Source of the DNA: Paraburkholderia metrosideri
Lineage (GTDB): Bacteria; Pseudomonadota; Gammaproteobacteria; Burkholderiales; Burkholderiaceae
Length of the DNA: 64,000 bases
Assembly (NCBI RefSeq): GCF_904848625.1
Contig: NZ_CAJHCP010000008.1
Span: 1-64,000 of the forward strand
Direction of reading: 5' to 3'
The stretch's first letter is position 1. Each line of letters opens with the position of its first letter. Positions 55,068-63,954 of this stretch are shown piece after piece. The notes below the pieces were generated by a model. That model saw only the letters and a list, made by a program, of their open reading frames with translations, was not told where the DNA came from and searched no databases. The position numbers and the translations under genes are program-made.

Positions 55068-56909
55068 ATGAACTTGTCCTTCGTGAAGCTGTTTTCGAAG
55101 CGCCCGGCTAGCGCATCCCGCGTACCGCACGCCGTGTCCGCTCGCCGCCTGCTCGGTGCAGCAGCGCTTGCTGTCTGGGCGCTGGCTGCCGTACCCGCGC
55201 ACGCGCAGGACCCGTCACCCGACTCGGACGACACCACGGTCACGTTGCCCGACCCGCTGGGGCCGGCTTCGGCGGAAGATCAGAAATCCCTGCCCGACGT
55301 GCCGTTGTCGAGCCAGATCGTATTCCAGGTGCTCGCCGCCGAAGTTGCTTTGCAACGCGACCAGCCGGCGCCCGCCTATCAAACTTACCTCGCCCTTGCG
55401 CGCGACACGCACGATCCGCGCATGGCTCAGCGTGCCACCGAAATCGCGCTGGCTGCGCAAAGCCCGTCCGACGCGTTGACCGCCGCGCAATTGTGGCAGC
55501 AGTATGCGCCGAGTTCGGAGCGCGCCGCGCAACTCGACGCGTCGCTGCTCGTGTTGTCCGGCAAGCCTGACGACGCAGAGCCGATCCTTGCCCGCGAACT
55601 CGCGCGAGTACCCGCTGACAATCGTGGCAGCGCGATCCTCGCGTTGCAGATTCTGCTGTCGCGCGGTCCGAACCGGATTGGTGGGCTGCACGTGCTGCAA
55701 GATCTGCTGAAAAACGACATGGACCGGCCGGAAGCGCAATTGGCTATCGCCCGTCAGCAGATTCTTTCCGACGACGCACCGGGCGCGCGCAAGTCGCTCG
55801 AACAGGCGCTTACGCTGAAGCCCGACTACCTGCCGGCGGCGCTCACGCTGTCGCAGATGGGCCCGGAAGAGCGCAAGGAAGGCATCGCGTCACTCGAAAA
55901 GTACGTGCAGCAGAACCCGAAATCGCACGACGCGCGTCTTGCGCTGGCGCAGATGTATCTCGCCAGCGACCGTCTGGACGACGCGCAGAAGCAGTTCGAG
56001 ATCATGCACAAGGCCAACGCGAACGACCTCACACCGTTGATGGCGCTCGCGCTGATCAAGATTCAGCAGAAGGATTTCAACACCGCGCAGACTTATCTGA
56101 CGCAATACGCGCAGCAGGCTGAGAAAACGCCGGGCGCCGATGCGGGTCAGGCGTACATCTATCTTGCGCAGTTGTCGCTCGAACAGAAGAACGAAGCGGC
56201 GGCGAGCGACTGGCTGAACAAGATCGCACCATCGAGCCAGCAATACGTGCCGGCACAGATCACGCGCGCGCAACTGCTCGCCAAACAGGGCAAGACCGAC
56301 GACGCGCGCAAGCTGCTCGCCGAATTGCAAACGCCCGACGCGCGCGACCTGGCGCTGGTCGCCCGCACCGACGCGGCGATCCTGTTCGACGCGAAGCGTT
56401 ACCCGGAAGCGGAGGCGCGCCTGCAGCAAGCCACGGCAGCATTCCCCGACGACCCCGATCTCGCGTACGACTACGCGATGGCCGCGGAAAAGAACGGCCA
56501 TTACGACGTCATGGAAGCGCAGTTGCGCAAGCTGATCCAGACGCAGCCGGACAATCCGCAGGCGTACAACGCGTTGGGCTACTCGCTCGCAGACCGCAAC
56601 CAACGCCTGCCGGAAGCGGACAAACTGGTCGAGAAGGCATCGTCGCTCGCACCTAACGACGCATTCATCATGGACAGCGTCGGCTGGGTCAAATACCGGA
56701 TGGGCGACACGACGGACGCGATCAAGCTGCTGCGCAAGGCGTACGACATGCAGCCGAACGCCGAAATCGGCGCGCACCTCGGCGAAGTACTGTGGAAGAG
56801 CGGCGATCAGGATCAGGCACGTGCGGCTTTCCGCGAGGCGCGCAAGCTCGAACCGGATAACGACACGCTGGTTAAAACGTTGCAACGTCTTCAGGTGAAC
56901 GATCTTTGA
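55068..56909 (+). CDS. TPR repeat protein, exported
   Basis: The 613-residue protein has a signal sequence (LLGAAALAVWALAAVPAHAQ) and then multiple tetratricopeptide repeats to the C-terminus, clear in SHDARLALAQMYLASDRLDDAQKQF, DPDLAYDYAMAAEKNGHY, and NAEIGAHLGEVLWKSGDQDQARAAF. Such repeats mediate protein contacts, here in the periplasm or at the outer membrane. It overlaps lolB, a gene for lipoprotein insertion, so a role in outer-membrane assembly is plausible but inferred. Start 55068 is favoured because the signal peptide begins there. Confidence 0.85.
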   Translation: MNLSFVKLFSKRPASASRVPHAVSARRLLGAAALAVWALAAVPAHAQDPSPDSDDTTVTLPDPLGPASAEDQKSLPDVPLSSQIVFQVLAAEVALQRDQPAPAYQTYLALARDTHDPRMAQRATEIALAAQSPSDALTAAQLWQQYAPSSERAAQLDASLLVLSGKPDDAEPILARELARVPADNRGSAILALQILLSRGPNRIGGLHVLQDLLKNDMDRPEAQLAIARQQILSDDAPGARKSLEQALTLKPDYLPAALTLSQMGPEERKEGIASLEKYVQQNPKSHDARLALAQMYLASDRLDDAQKQFEIMHKANANDLTPLMALALIKIQQKDFNTAQTYLTQYAQQAEKTPGADAGQAYIYLAQLSLEQKNEAAASDWLNKIAPSSQQYVPAQITRAQLLAKQGKTDDARKLLAELQTPDARDLALVARTDAAILFDAKRYPEAEARLQQATAAFPDDPDLAYDYAMAAEKNGHYDVMEAQLRKLIQTQPDNPQAYNALGYSLADRNQRLPEADKLVEKASSLAPNDAFIMDSVGWVKYRMGDTTDAIKLLRKAYDMQPNAEIGAHLGEVLWKSGDQDQARAAFREARKLEPDNDTLVKTLQRLQVNDL

Positions 56910-57541
56910 TGCATCTTTCCCGTTTGATTTCCTTTCCCCGGGCGCCGCGCGGTGCGGCACTCGGCTTCGTGGCGGCAGCAGTCGTGGCGCTGGCCGGTTG
57001 TGCGTCGGTGAAACCTCAAGGACCGTCCACGTCGAATGCGGCGACCTCGGTCACGGCGCAAACCAGCCGTTCTTATCAGGGCCGTTTTTCGATCCAGTAC
57101 AACGATAAGTACGGCACGCAGCGCAATGTTTACGGCAATTTCTCGTGGCAGGAAACGGGCGACACCGTCACCATCCAGTTGCGCAACCCGCTTGGCCAGA
57201 CCTTGGCGATTGTCACTTCATCGCCCGCTTCGGCCACACTGGAATTGCCGAACCGTCAACCGTTCACCGCGGATAACGTCTCCACGCTGATGCAGAACAC
57301 CCTCGGTTTCGCGCTGCCGGTCGAAGGGCTGCGTTACTGGCTGCAGCCTTCGCCGGCGCCTACGTCGCGCGCGAAGACCGAGAATGACCCGGACCAGCCG
57401 TCGCGTCTGAAGCAGATCACGCAGGACGGCTGGACCATCGACTACCTTGCCTACGCCGACGCACCCGCCACTGGCGTGAAGCGTCTGAATCTGAGCCGCG
57501 CCGAGCCGCCGCTCGATATCAAGCTCGTGCTGGATCAGTAA
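56909..57541 (+). CDS. lolB: Outer-membrane lipoprotein insertase LolB
   Basis: LolB receives lipoproteins from LolA and inserts them into the outer membrane. The 210-residue protein has a lipoprotein signal with lipobox ALAGC (Cys about 31), then the half-barrel core: YQGRFSIQYND, NVYGNFSWQETGDTVTIQL, NPLGQTLAIV. The ATG overlaps the preceding stop; a TTG three bases upstream is in frame but less likely. Followed by ispE, as in many proteobacteria. Confidence 0.93.
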   Translation: MHLSRLISFPRAPRGAALGFVAAAVVALAGCASVKPQGPSTSNAATSVTAQTSRSYQGRFSIQYNDKYGTQRNVYGNFSWQETGDTVTIQLRNPLGQTLAIVTSSPASATLELPNRQPFTADNVSTLMQNTLGFALPVEGLRYWLQPSPAPTSRAKTENDPDQPSRLKQITQDGWTIDYLAYADAPATGVKRLNLSRAEPPLDIKLVLDQ

Positions 57542-57605
57542 CCTACGTTCATTGGCGCAACCGTGCCGCTTCTTCGACGCCACCCGGCGCATGTAGCCTC
57601 GACTC

Positions 57606-58487
57606 ATGATTGAAACGACCGACTCGCTGCGCGATTGCCTCGCGCCAGCGAAAATCAACCTCTTCCTGCACATCACCGGCCGTCGGCCGGATGGGTACCA
57701 CACGCTGCAAACGGTTTTCCAGTTGCTCGACTGGGGCGACACACTGCATTTCACGCGACGCAACGACGGCCTCGTTACGCGCAGCACCGAAATCGCGGGC
57801 GTGCCGGCGGAACATGACCTTACCGTGCGCGCAGCCGCGCTGCTGAAAACGCACACCGGCTCGACGGAAGGCGTGAACATTGAAATAGAGAAGCGTCTGC
57901 CGATGGGCGGCGGTCTTGGCGGCGGCAGTTCCGACGCGGCAACGACACTGCTTGCGCTCAACCGCTTGTGGAAACTCAACGTGCCGCGCAAGGAGTTGCA
58001 GGAACTGGCGTTGAAACTCGGCGCAGACGTGCCCTTTTTTGTTTTTGGGAAAAATGCGTTTGCACAGGGTGTCGGAGAGACTTTAGACGTTGTACAATTG
58101 CCGCCGCGTCACTTCCTGGTAGTGACGCCGAGGGTGCAGGTTCCGACTGCAGCGATTTTTTCCGAAAAAGCGTTGACAAGAGATTCGAAACCCCTCACAA
58201 TTACGGACTTTCCTGCAGAACTTAGCTGCAACATTGACTGGCCGGAAAGTTTTGGCCGGAATGACATGCAGCAGGTTGTCGTAGGAAAATACGCGGAAGT
58301 AGCGCAAGTGTTGCGATGGTTTGAAAGTATCGCACCAGCGCGGATGTCTGGATCAGGTGCAAGTGTTTTTGCAGCGTTCCGTAGTAAAGCTGATGCAGAA
58401 GCGGCGCAAGCCAAACTGCCACGCGAATGGAGCAGCGCAGTAGCACAAGGTCTCGATCAGCATCCACTCTTTACTTTCGCGTCATAA
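57606..58487 (+). CDS. ispE: 4-diphosphocytidyl-2-C-methyl-D-erythritol kinase
   Basis: IspE phosphorylates CDP-ME in the MEP isoprenoid pathway. The 293-residue GHMP kinase has APAKINLFLHITGRRPDGYH at the N-terminus, the ATP loop PMGGGLGGGSSDAAT and the C-terminal MSGSGASVFAAF motif. A local drop in GC content is visible from about 58030 to 58400, with codons unlike the rest of the gene, but the reading frame and motifs are intact. It is followed by tRNA-Gln. Confidence 0.95.
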   Translation: MIETTDSLRDCLAPAKINLFLHITGRRPDGYHTLQTVFQLLDWGDTLHFTRRNDGLVTRSTEIAGVPAEHDLTVRAAALLKTHTGSTEGVNIEIEKRLPMGGGLGGGSSDAATTLLALNRLWKLNVPRKELQELALKLGADVPFFVFGKNAFAQGVGETLDVVQLPPRHFLVVTPRVQVPTAAIFSEKALTRDSKPLTITDFPAELSCNIDWPESFGRNDMQQVVVGKYAEVAQVLRWFESIAPARMSGSGASVFAAFRSKADAEAAQAKLPREWSSAVAQGLDQHPLFTFAS

Positions 58488-58539
58488 GTTTTGCATCGTC
58501 GAACGAAACTCCACGTTCGGCGGAGCTCAAAGTTAGTGT

Positions 58540-58616
58540 AGGGGAGTCGCCAAGCTGGTTAAGGCACCGGATTTTGATTCCGGCATGCAAAGGTTCGAAT
58601 CCTTTCTCCCCTGCCA
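58540..58616 (+). tRNA. tRNA-Gln (anticodon TTG)
   Basis: A 77-base tRNA including an encoded CCA end. Acceptor arms AGGGGAG/CTCCCCT, D arm with GCCAAGCTGGTTAAGGC, anticodon stem CCGGA/TCCGG with loop TTTTGAT (anticodon 58574-58576), and T arm AAAGG-TTCGAAT-CCTTT. Position between ispE and prs is conserved. Confidence 0.97.
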
Positions 58617-58663
58617 AAATTTCTCGCATTTCCCCTCGCCCCCCAGCCTGAAGCAGGTGCATG

Positions 58664-59620
58664 ATGAGCAGCCATGACGGCCTGATGGTTTTTACTGGCA
58701 ACGCGAATCCCGCGCTTGCACAGGAAGTCGTCAAAATCCTCGGTATTCCCCTCGGCAAAGCAATGGTTAGCCGTTTCTCTGACGGTGAAATCCAAGTCGA
58801 GATTCAGGAAAACGTACGTGGTAAGGACGTCTTCGTCCTGCAATCTACGTGCGCACCGGCGAACGACAACCTGATGGAACTGATGATCATGGTCGATGCG
58901 CTCAAGCGCGCATCCGCTGGCCGGATCACTGCTGCCATCCCCTACTTCGGTTATGCCCGTCAAGATCGTCGCCCGCGTTCTGCGCGCGTCGCCATTTCGG
59001 CGAAGATCGTGGCGAACATGCTGGAAATCGCCGGCGTTGAGCGGATCATCACGATGGATCTGCATGCCGACCAGATTCAAGGCTTCTTCGACATCCCGGT
59101 CGACAATATCTACGCTACGCCCGTGCTGCTCACCGATCTGCGCAAGCAGAACTACGAGAACCTGCTGGTCGTTTCGCCGGACGTCGGCGGCGTGGTGCGT
59201 GCCCGGGCATTGGCGAAGCAGTTGAACTGCGATCTCGCGATCATCGACAAGCGTCGTCCGAAAGCGAATGTCGCTGAAGTGATGAACATCATCGGTGAAG
59301 TCGAAGGCCGTACCTGCGTGATCATGGACGACATGGTCGACACCGCCGGCACGCTCTGCAAGGCAGCTCAGGTGTTGAAGGAACGCGGCGCGAAGCAGGT
59401 GTTCGCTTACGCTACCCACCCGGTTCTGTCGGGCGGTGCAGGCGAGCGTATCGCAGCATCCGCACTCGACGAACTCGTTGTCACAGACACGATCCCGCTC
59501 GGCGAAGAAGCCCGCTCGTGCGCAAAGATCCGTTCGTTGACCAGTGCCGGCCTGCTTGCCGAAACGTTCTCGCGCATTCGTCGCGGCGATTCGGTGATGT
59601 CGCTGTTTGCTGAAAGTTAA
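58664..59620 (+). CDS. prs: Ribose-phosphate pyrophosphokinase
   Basis: Prs makes PRPP from ribose 5-phosphate and ATP for nucleotide, histidine and tryptophan synthesis. The 318-residue class I enzyme has FTGNANPALAQ, RFSDGEIQVEI, YFGYARQDRR, the metal site DLHADQIQGFF, the flexible loop around DKRRPKANVAEV and the PRPP motif VIMDDMVDTAGTL. ATG 58661 directly upstream is an equally possible start. It is followed by a terminator. Confidence 0.97.
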   Translation: MSSHDGLMVFTGNANPALAQEVVKILGIPLGKAMVSRFSDGEIQVEIQENVRGKDVFVLQSTCAPANDNLMELMIMVDALKRASAGRITAAIPYFGYARQDRRPRSARVAISAKIVANMLEIAGVERIITMDLHADQIQGFFDIPVDNIYATPVLLTDLRKQNYENLLVVSPDVGGVVRARALAKQLNCDLAIIDKRRPKANVAEVMNIIGEVEGRTCVIMDDMVDTAGTLCKAAQVLKERGAKQVFAYATHPVLSGGAGERIAASALDELVVTDTIPLGEEARSCAKIRSLTSAGLLAETFSRIRRGDSVMSLFAES

Positions 59621-59632
59621 GTATTTGCGAAG

Positions 59633-59668
59633 ACGCAGCGTGTTGCTTTAAGCAGCCGCTGCGTTTTT
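59633..59668 (+). terminator. Intrinsic terminator after prs
   Basis: ACGCAGCG/CGCTGCGT (59633-59640 and 59657-59664) with an inner GCTT/AAGC pairing and five T (59664-59668), 13 bases after the prs stop. Confidence 0.82.
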
Positions 59669-59710
59669 GCACAATCGGCGCGAGCGAACGAAGGTTCGTG
59701 CCGCAGCTCT

Positions 59711-59747
59711 GGGGCCTCAGCCGTAATGGCTTGCGGGCCCCGTTTTT
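59711..59747 (+). terminator. Terminator-like hairpin in the rplY leader
   Basis: GGGGCC/GGCCCC (59711-59716 and 59736-59741) with an inner AGCC/GGCT stem is followed by CG and five T (59743-59747). It lies 37 bases before the rplY start and after the prs terminator, so it either backs up prs termination or attenuates rplY. Confidence 0.6.
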
Positions 59748-59783
59748 ACTGCCTGGTCGCGGGCAGTGCATTGGAGATTCAAC

Positions 59784-60404
59784 ATGAAAGTAGTCGCTTT
59801 CGAGCGTTCTTTGCAAGGTACGGGTGCGAGCCGCCGCCTGCGTAACTCGGGCAAGACCCCGGGCATCGTATATGGCGCTGGTGCTGAAACGCAATTGGTC
59901 GAACTGGACCACAACGCACTTTGGCACGCGCTGAAGAAAGAAGTTTTCCATTCGTCGATCCTCGAACTGGAAGTTGCTGGCAAGAACCAACAGGTTCTGC
60001 TGCGCGACGTGCAATACCATCCGTTCCGTCAGCTCGTGCTGCACGTGGACTTCCAACGTGTCGACGCTTCGAAGAAGCTGCACACCAAGGTGCCGCTGCA
60101 CTTCATGAACCAGGAATCGAACCCGGCAGTGAAGCTGTCGAGCGCGGTGATCTCGCACGTCATCAACGAAATCGAAATCGAGTGCCTGCCGTCGGCACTG
60201 CCGGAATTCCTCGAAGTTGACCTCGCAACGATCGAAGCTGGTCATTCGGTTCACGCTAAAGACATCAAGCTGCCGGCAGGCGTTTCGCTGGTTGCTCACG
60301 TCGAAGCAGAAAACCCGGTCGTCGCAGCTGCAACGATCCCGGCTGGCGCAATCGCTGAAGGCGACGCCGCTGCTGCTGCCGAAGGCGAAGCACCGGCTGC
60401 TTAA
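59784..60404 (+). CDS. rplY: Ribosomal protein bL25 (Ctc form)
   Basis: bL25 binds 5S rRNA. The 206-residue protein is the long Ctc type: an N-terminal L25 domain (VVAFERSLQGTGASRRLRNSGKTPGIVYG, split over residues 3-31) and a C-terminal TL5-like domain (IEIECLPSALPEFLEVDLATIEAG), ending in an Ala-rich tail. GGAG lies eight bases before the ATG at 59784. Codon use is strongly biased, as expected for a highly expressed gene. Confidence 0.96.
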   Translation: MKVVAFERSLQGTGASRRLRNSGKTPGIVYGAGAETQLVELDHNALWHALKKEVFHSSILELEVAGKNQQVLLRDVQYHPFRQLVLHVDFQRVDASKKLHTKVPLHFMNQESNPAVKLSSAVISHVINEIEIECLPSALPEFLEVDLATIEAGHSVHAKDIKLPAGVSLVAHVEAENPVVAAATIPAGAIAEGDAAAAAEGEAPAA

Positions 60405-60465
60405 GAACCTGTCAGGTTCAGAGCAAGCAATCCTCTCGATCCGTTTCAATGAAACGGTCGATGTG

Positions 60466-60498
60466 ACCCGCCGAGGTTCTCCCCGGCGGGTTTTTTTT
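60466..60498 (+). terminator. Intrinsic terminator after rplY
   Basis: ACCCGCCG-A-GG / CC-C-CGGCGGGT (60466-60476 and 60481-60491), loop TTCT, followed by eight T. A small hairpin CCGTTTC-AAT-GAAACGG precedes it at 60441-60457. Confidence 0.88.
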
Positions 60499-60554
60499 CG
60501 GTTTTTTTCGGCCCGGCCGCATTCGCGTGTCGAGCCAGATGGACCTACGCAATC

Positions 60555-61157
60555 ATGATCAAGCTGATCGTCGGGCTCGGCAATCCGGGCGCCGAATATA
60601 CCGCGACCCGCCACAATGCCGGCTTCTGGCTAATTGACCAACTGGCGCGCGAAGCGGGTACGACACTGCGCGATGAACGGCGCTTCCACGGTTTCTACGC
60701 CAAAGCGCGGCTTCATGGCGAGGAAGTGCATCTGCTGGAACCGCAGACGTATATGAACCGCTCCGGTCAATCCGTCGTCGCGGTGGCACAGTTCTTCAAG
60801 ATTCTTCCCGATGAGATTCTCGTCGCGCACGACGAACTCGACATGCCGCCTGGCAGCGTCAAGCTGAAGCTGGGCGGTGGAAGCGGCGGTCACAATGGTT
60901 TGAAAGACATCACCGCGCATCTTTCGTCGCAGCAATATTGGCGGTTGCGGATCGGCATTGGCCATCCGCGTGACCTGATTCCTGAAAGCGCGCGAGCCGG
61001 CGCAAAACCGGACGTCGCCAACTACGTGCTGAAACCACCGCGGCGTGAAGAGCAGGAAGTGATCGACGCATCGGTCGAGCGTGCGCTCGCCGTGATGCCG
61101 CAGATTATCAAGGGCGAACTCGAACGCGCGATGACGCAATTGCATCGCAATCCCTGA
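60555..61157 (+). CDS. pth: Peptidyl-tRNA hydrolase
   Basis: Pth releases tRNA from peptidyl-tRNAs that fall off the ribosome. The 200-residue protein has IVGLGNPGAEYTATRHNAGFW with the catalytic histidine, PQTYMNRSGQSV, DELDMPPGSVKLK and GGSGGHNGLKDI. Family length and motifs match fully. It follows rplY after a terminator and precedes hisC. Confidence 0.97.
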   Translation: MIKLIVGLGNPGAEYTATRHNAGFWLIDQLAREAGTTLRDERRFHGFYAKARLHGEEVHLLEPQTYMNRSGQSVVAVAQFFKILPDEILVAHDELDMPPGSVKLKLGGGSGGHNGLKDITAHLSSQQYWRLRIGIGHPRDLIPESARAGAKPDVANYVLKPPRREEQEVIDASVERALAVMPQIIKGELERAMTQLHRNP

Positions 61158-61211
61158 GTTGCACCGCTCGTAGATGGATCGCCGCCATTACCGTATCGAC
61201 AGGAGAATCGC

Positions 61212-62282
61212 TTGAGCCGCTATTGGAGTGACATCGTTCACCGTCTGACGCCATATGTGCCGGGCGAGCAGCCCGTGCTTGCGCATCCGGTGAAGCTGAA
61301 TACCAACGAGAATCCGTACCCACCTTCGCCGCGCGTGCTCGATGCAATCCGGCGTGAACTGGGCGAAGCCGGCGAGTCGTTGCGTCGCTACCCAGATCCG
61401 ACCGCGCTCAAATTGCGCGAAACGGTGGCCGCGTATCACGGCATACACGCAAACCAGATCTTCGCGGGCAACGGCTCGGACGAAGTGCTGGCGCTGACGT
61501 TCGAGGCATTGCTCAAGCACGATAAGCCTTTGCTGTTTCCAGATATCACGTACAGCTTCTATCCGACCTACGCGCGGCTTTTCGAAGTTGAATACCGGAC
61601 GATTCCGCTCGACGACAGCTTCGCAATCAACGTCGACGACTACGTTGCGCCGAACGGCGGCGTACTGTTTCCGAATCCGAATGCGCCGACCGGACGTCCT
61701 TTGCCGCTCGCCGACATCGAGCGTCTGCTGCTGAAAAATACCGAGTCCGTCGTGGTGATCGACGAAGCCTACGTGGATTTCGGCGCTGAGTCGGCGATCA
61801 CGCTGATTGATCGCTACCCGAATCTGCTGGTTGTTCAGACGGTGTCGAAGTCACGTTCATTGGCCGGTATGCGCGTGGGCTTTGCATTTGGCAATGCCGA
61901 ATTGATCGACGCGCTGAATCGCGTGAAGGACAGTTTCAACTCATACCCGCTCGACCGGCTGGCGCAAGCCGCCGCCACCGCGGCTTATGAGGACGATGGA
62001 TGGTTTCGCGACAATTGCGCGAAGGTCATCTCGAGCCGTGAGCGGCTGGCGGCGGGCTTGACTACATTGGGATTCGACGTGGTGCCTTCCGCCGCAAACC
62101 TGCTGTTTGCTCGTCATCCGGGGCACGATGCGGCCACACTAGTGCTGCGACTTCGGGAGCGGGAGATTTTCGTGCGCCATTTCAAGGCGCCTCGAATCGA
62201 CCAGCATCTGCGGATCTCGGTCGGCACCGACGCCGAGTGCGAAATTCTGGTCAACGCGCTACGCGAGATTTTCGGCGCTTAA
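61212..62282 (+). CDS. hisC: Histidinol-phosphate aminotransferase
   Basis: HisC transaminates imidazole-acetol phosphate in histidine synthesis. The 356-residue class II aminotransferase shows KLNTNENPYPPSP, GNGSDEVLALTFEALL, the nucleotide-facing NPNAPTGRPLP, DEAYVDFG and the PLP lysine in TVSKSRSLAGMRVG. Translation starts at TTG 61212 with AGGAG six bases upstream. It is outside the main his operon, so it may be a second copy; paralogues can also act on aromatic or other keto acids. Confidence 0.9.
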   Translation: MSRYWSDIVHRLTPYVPGEQPVLAHPVKLNTNENPYPPSPRVLDAIRRELGEAGESLRRYPDPTALKLRETVAAYHGIHANQIFAGNGSDEVLALTFEALLKHDKPLLFPDITYSFYPTYARLFEVEYRTIPLDDSFAINVDDYVAPNGGVLFPNPNAPTGRPLPLADIERLLLKNTESVVVIDEAYVDFGAESAITLIDRYPNLLVVQTVSKSRSLAGMRVGFAFGNAELIDALNRVKDSFNSYPLDRLAQAAATAAYEDDGWFRDNCAKVISSRERLAAGLTTLGFDVVPSAANLLFARHPGHDAATLVLRLREREIFVRHFKAPRIDQHLRISVGTDAECEILVNALREIFGA

Positions 62283-62322
62283 TCGAACTGCGCAACGCGG
62301 CGCTCACAACAAAGTGCGCGGC

Positions 62323-62359
62323 AAAAAAAACGGCGAGGCCCAAGCCTCGCCATTTTTTT
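62323..62359. terminator. Bidirectional terminator between hisC and the ferredoxin gene
   Basis: GGCGAGGC/GCCTCGCC (62332-62339 and 62344-62351), loop CCAA, flanked by eight A on the left and seven T on the right. It can end both convergent transcripts. Confidence 0.9.
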
Positions 62360-62389
62360 ATCCGTCCCGACACTGTCAGACTAAGACAC

Positions 62390-62647
62390 TCATTCGCCTT
62401 TTTCTGCCTGCAGCGCGTGGTACTTAGCCATCAAGCCGTCAGGCGTCTCCAGATGAGCGGGATCGCGCGGAATACACTCGACCGGACATACCTGAATACA
62501 CTGCGGCTCGTCGAAATGCCCGACACACTCGGTACATTTCTTCGGGTCGATCACATAGATTTCCGGGCCCATCGAAATTGCGTCGTTAGGGCACTCGGGC
62601 TCGCACACGTCGCAATTGATGCATTCGTCGGTAATCATCAAGGCCAT
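62390..62647 (-). CDS. YfhL-family 2[4Fe-4S] ferredoxin
   Basis: The 85-residue electron carrier has two cluster motifs, CINCDVCEPECP and the looser CTECVGHFDEPQCIQVCP with an insertion between the second and third cysteines, as in YfhL/Alvin-type ferredoxins. It lies downstream of coaD on the same strand. The partner enzyme is unknown; YfhL-type ferredoxins support iron-sulfur enzymes such as tRNA hydroxylases in some bacteria. Confidence 0.93.
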   Translation of the reverse strand: MALMITDECINCDVCEPECPNDAISMGPEIYVIDPKKCTECVGHFDEPQCIQVCPVECIPRDPAHLETPDGLMAKYHALQAEKGE

Positions 62648-62710
62648 ACTTCTCTCACTTCACGCCAGCCGAAGCCAACTTTGATCCGTCAAACCGACAG
62701 TTTATGCCGG

Positions 62711-63226
62711 TTACAGCTGCGCCGCCGAAGCGCCGCCATTCGGATCGAGCGCAGCAACCTTTTCCGTCAGCCATTTCTCGACTGAAGGAAACACGAACTT
62801 GCTGACATCGCCGCCCAATTGGGCGATTTCGCGCACGATCGTGCCCGAAATGAACTGGTACTGGTCGGATGGCGTCATGAACATGGTTTCGACGTCGGGC
62901 AGCAAATAGCGGTTCATGCCCGCCATCTGGAACTCATATTCGAAGTCCGACACGGCACGCAAACCACGCACGATTACCCGTGCATTGTTGCTGCGCACAA
63001 AATCCTTCAGCAGGCCTTTGAAACTCATGACCTGAACGTTCGGATAATGCCCAAGCACTTCATGAGCAATGTCGAGGCGCTCTTCCAGCGTGAAGAACGG
63101 CTTCTTGTTGCGGCTGTCGGCCACGCCCACCACCAGCGTGTCGAAAATGCTCGACGCGCGCCGAACGAGGTCTTCGTGACCGCGCGTCAGCGGGTCGAAC
63201 GTACCCGGGTACACGGCGACTACCAT
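62711..63226 (-). CDS. coaD: Phosphopantetheine adenylyltransferase
   Basis: CoaD makes dephospho-CoA from phosphopantetheine and ATP, the penultimate step in CoA synthesis. The 171-residue protein has AVYPGTFDPLTRGHEDLV with the nucleotidyltransferase TxGH-type site, RGLRAVSDFEYEFQMAGMN, and the ISGTIVREIA motif. GGAG precedes the ATG at 63226. It lies between rsmD and the ferredoxin gene. Confidence 0.97.
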   Translation of the reverse strand: MVVAVYPGTFDPLTRGHEDLVRRASSIFDTLVVGVADSRNKKPFFTLEERLDIAHEVLGHYPNVQVMSFKGLLKDFVRSNNARVIVRGLRAVSDFEYEFQMAGMNRYLLPDVETMFMTPSDQYQFISGTIVREIAQLGGDVSKFVFPSVEKWLTEKVAALDPNGGASAAQL

Positions 63227-63339
63227 GAGACTTCTCCTCTCTTCAGACAAAGGGGGCACGTCAAAGCGTCGACACGACGCATTTGGCACCGACTGCGCGC
63301 GTGACTATAAACTGACCGGCGCTTATTTTGGAACGCGCA

Positions 63340-63954
63340 TTATTCCTTATTTTCGCGCTGCAGCAAATGAAAGTGGACAGCGCCGGCTTTGCCTTGACGC
63401 ACGATTTCCCAGCCGGCAAGCGACTCGTTGCCGTCGAGCTCGAGCGCCTCGGCCGCTTCTACATAGAGAAACCCTTCGGCGGCGACGAGCGGCACGGCCA
63501 GCGTGAGCGCCTTGCCAAGCAGATCGCCGTCGAACGGAGGATCGAGAAACACGACCTCGAACGAACCGGGCGCGAGACTCGCGGCGAGACGCAAACCGTC
63601 GGCTTCTGCGATTTCGATCGTGCGCGCCGCCAGGCGTTCCTGGTTGGCGCGCAACTGGGCGGCAGCACGCGCATTGCGCTCCACCATGACAACCCGCGCC
63701 GCGCCGCGCGAGGCGGCTTCAAAGCCCAACGCGCCACTGCCGGCGAACAGATCGAGGCAGCGTTGGCCGTGCAGATCCTGGCCGAGCCAGTTGAACAGCG
63801 TCTCGCGGACCCGGTCGGGCGTGGGACGCAAGCCGTCGAGGTCGAGGACAGGCAACGGTGTGCGTTTCCAGTCGCCGCCAATAATACGGATGGCGTGCGG
63901 CTTACCGCCTTTGGACGAGGCGCCATGAGCGCGTGATGGTGCTGAACGGGGCAT
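63340..63954 (-). CDS. rsmD: 16S rRNA (guanine966-N2)-methyltransferase
   Basis: RsmD methylates G966 of 16S rRNA. The 204-residue protein has IRIIGGDWKRTPLPV, the SAM-binding LDLFAGSGALGFEAASRG and the catalytic VFLDPPF. The ATG at 63954 was chosen; a GTG at 63987 is in frame, and the upstream region is cut by the window edge. The rsmD-coaD pair is a common arrangement. Confidence 0.93.
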   Translation of the reverse strand: MPRSAPSRAHGASSKGGKPHAIRIIGGDWKRTPLPVLDLDGLRPTPDRVRETLFNWLGQDLHGQRCLDLFAGSGALGFEAASRGAARVVMVERNARAAAQLRANQERLAARTIEIAEADGLRLAASLAPGSFEVVFLDPPFDGDLLGKALTLAVPLVAAEGFLYVEAAEALELDGNESLAGWEIVRQGKAGAVHFHLLQRENKE

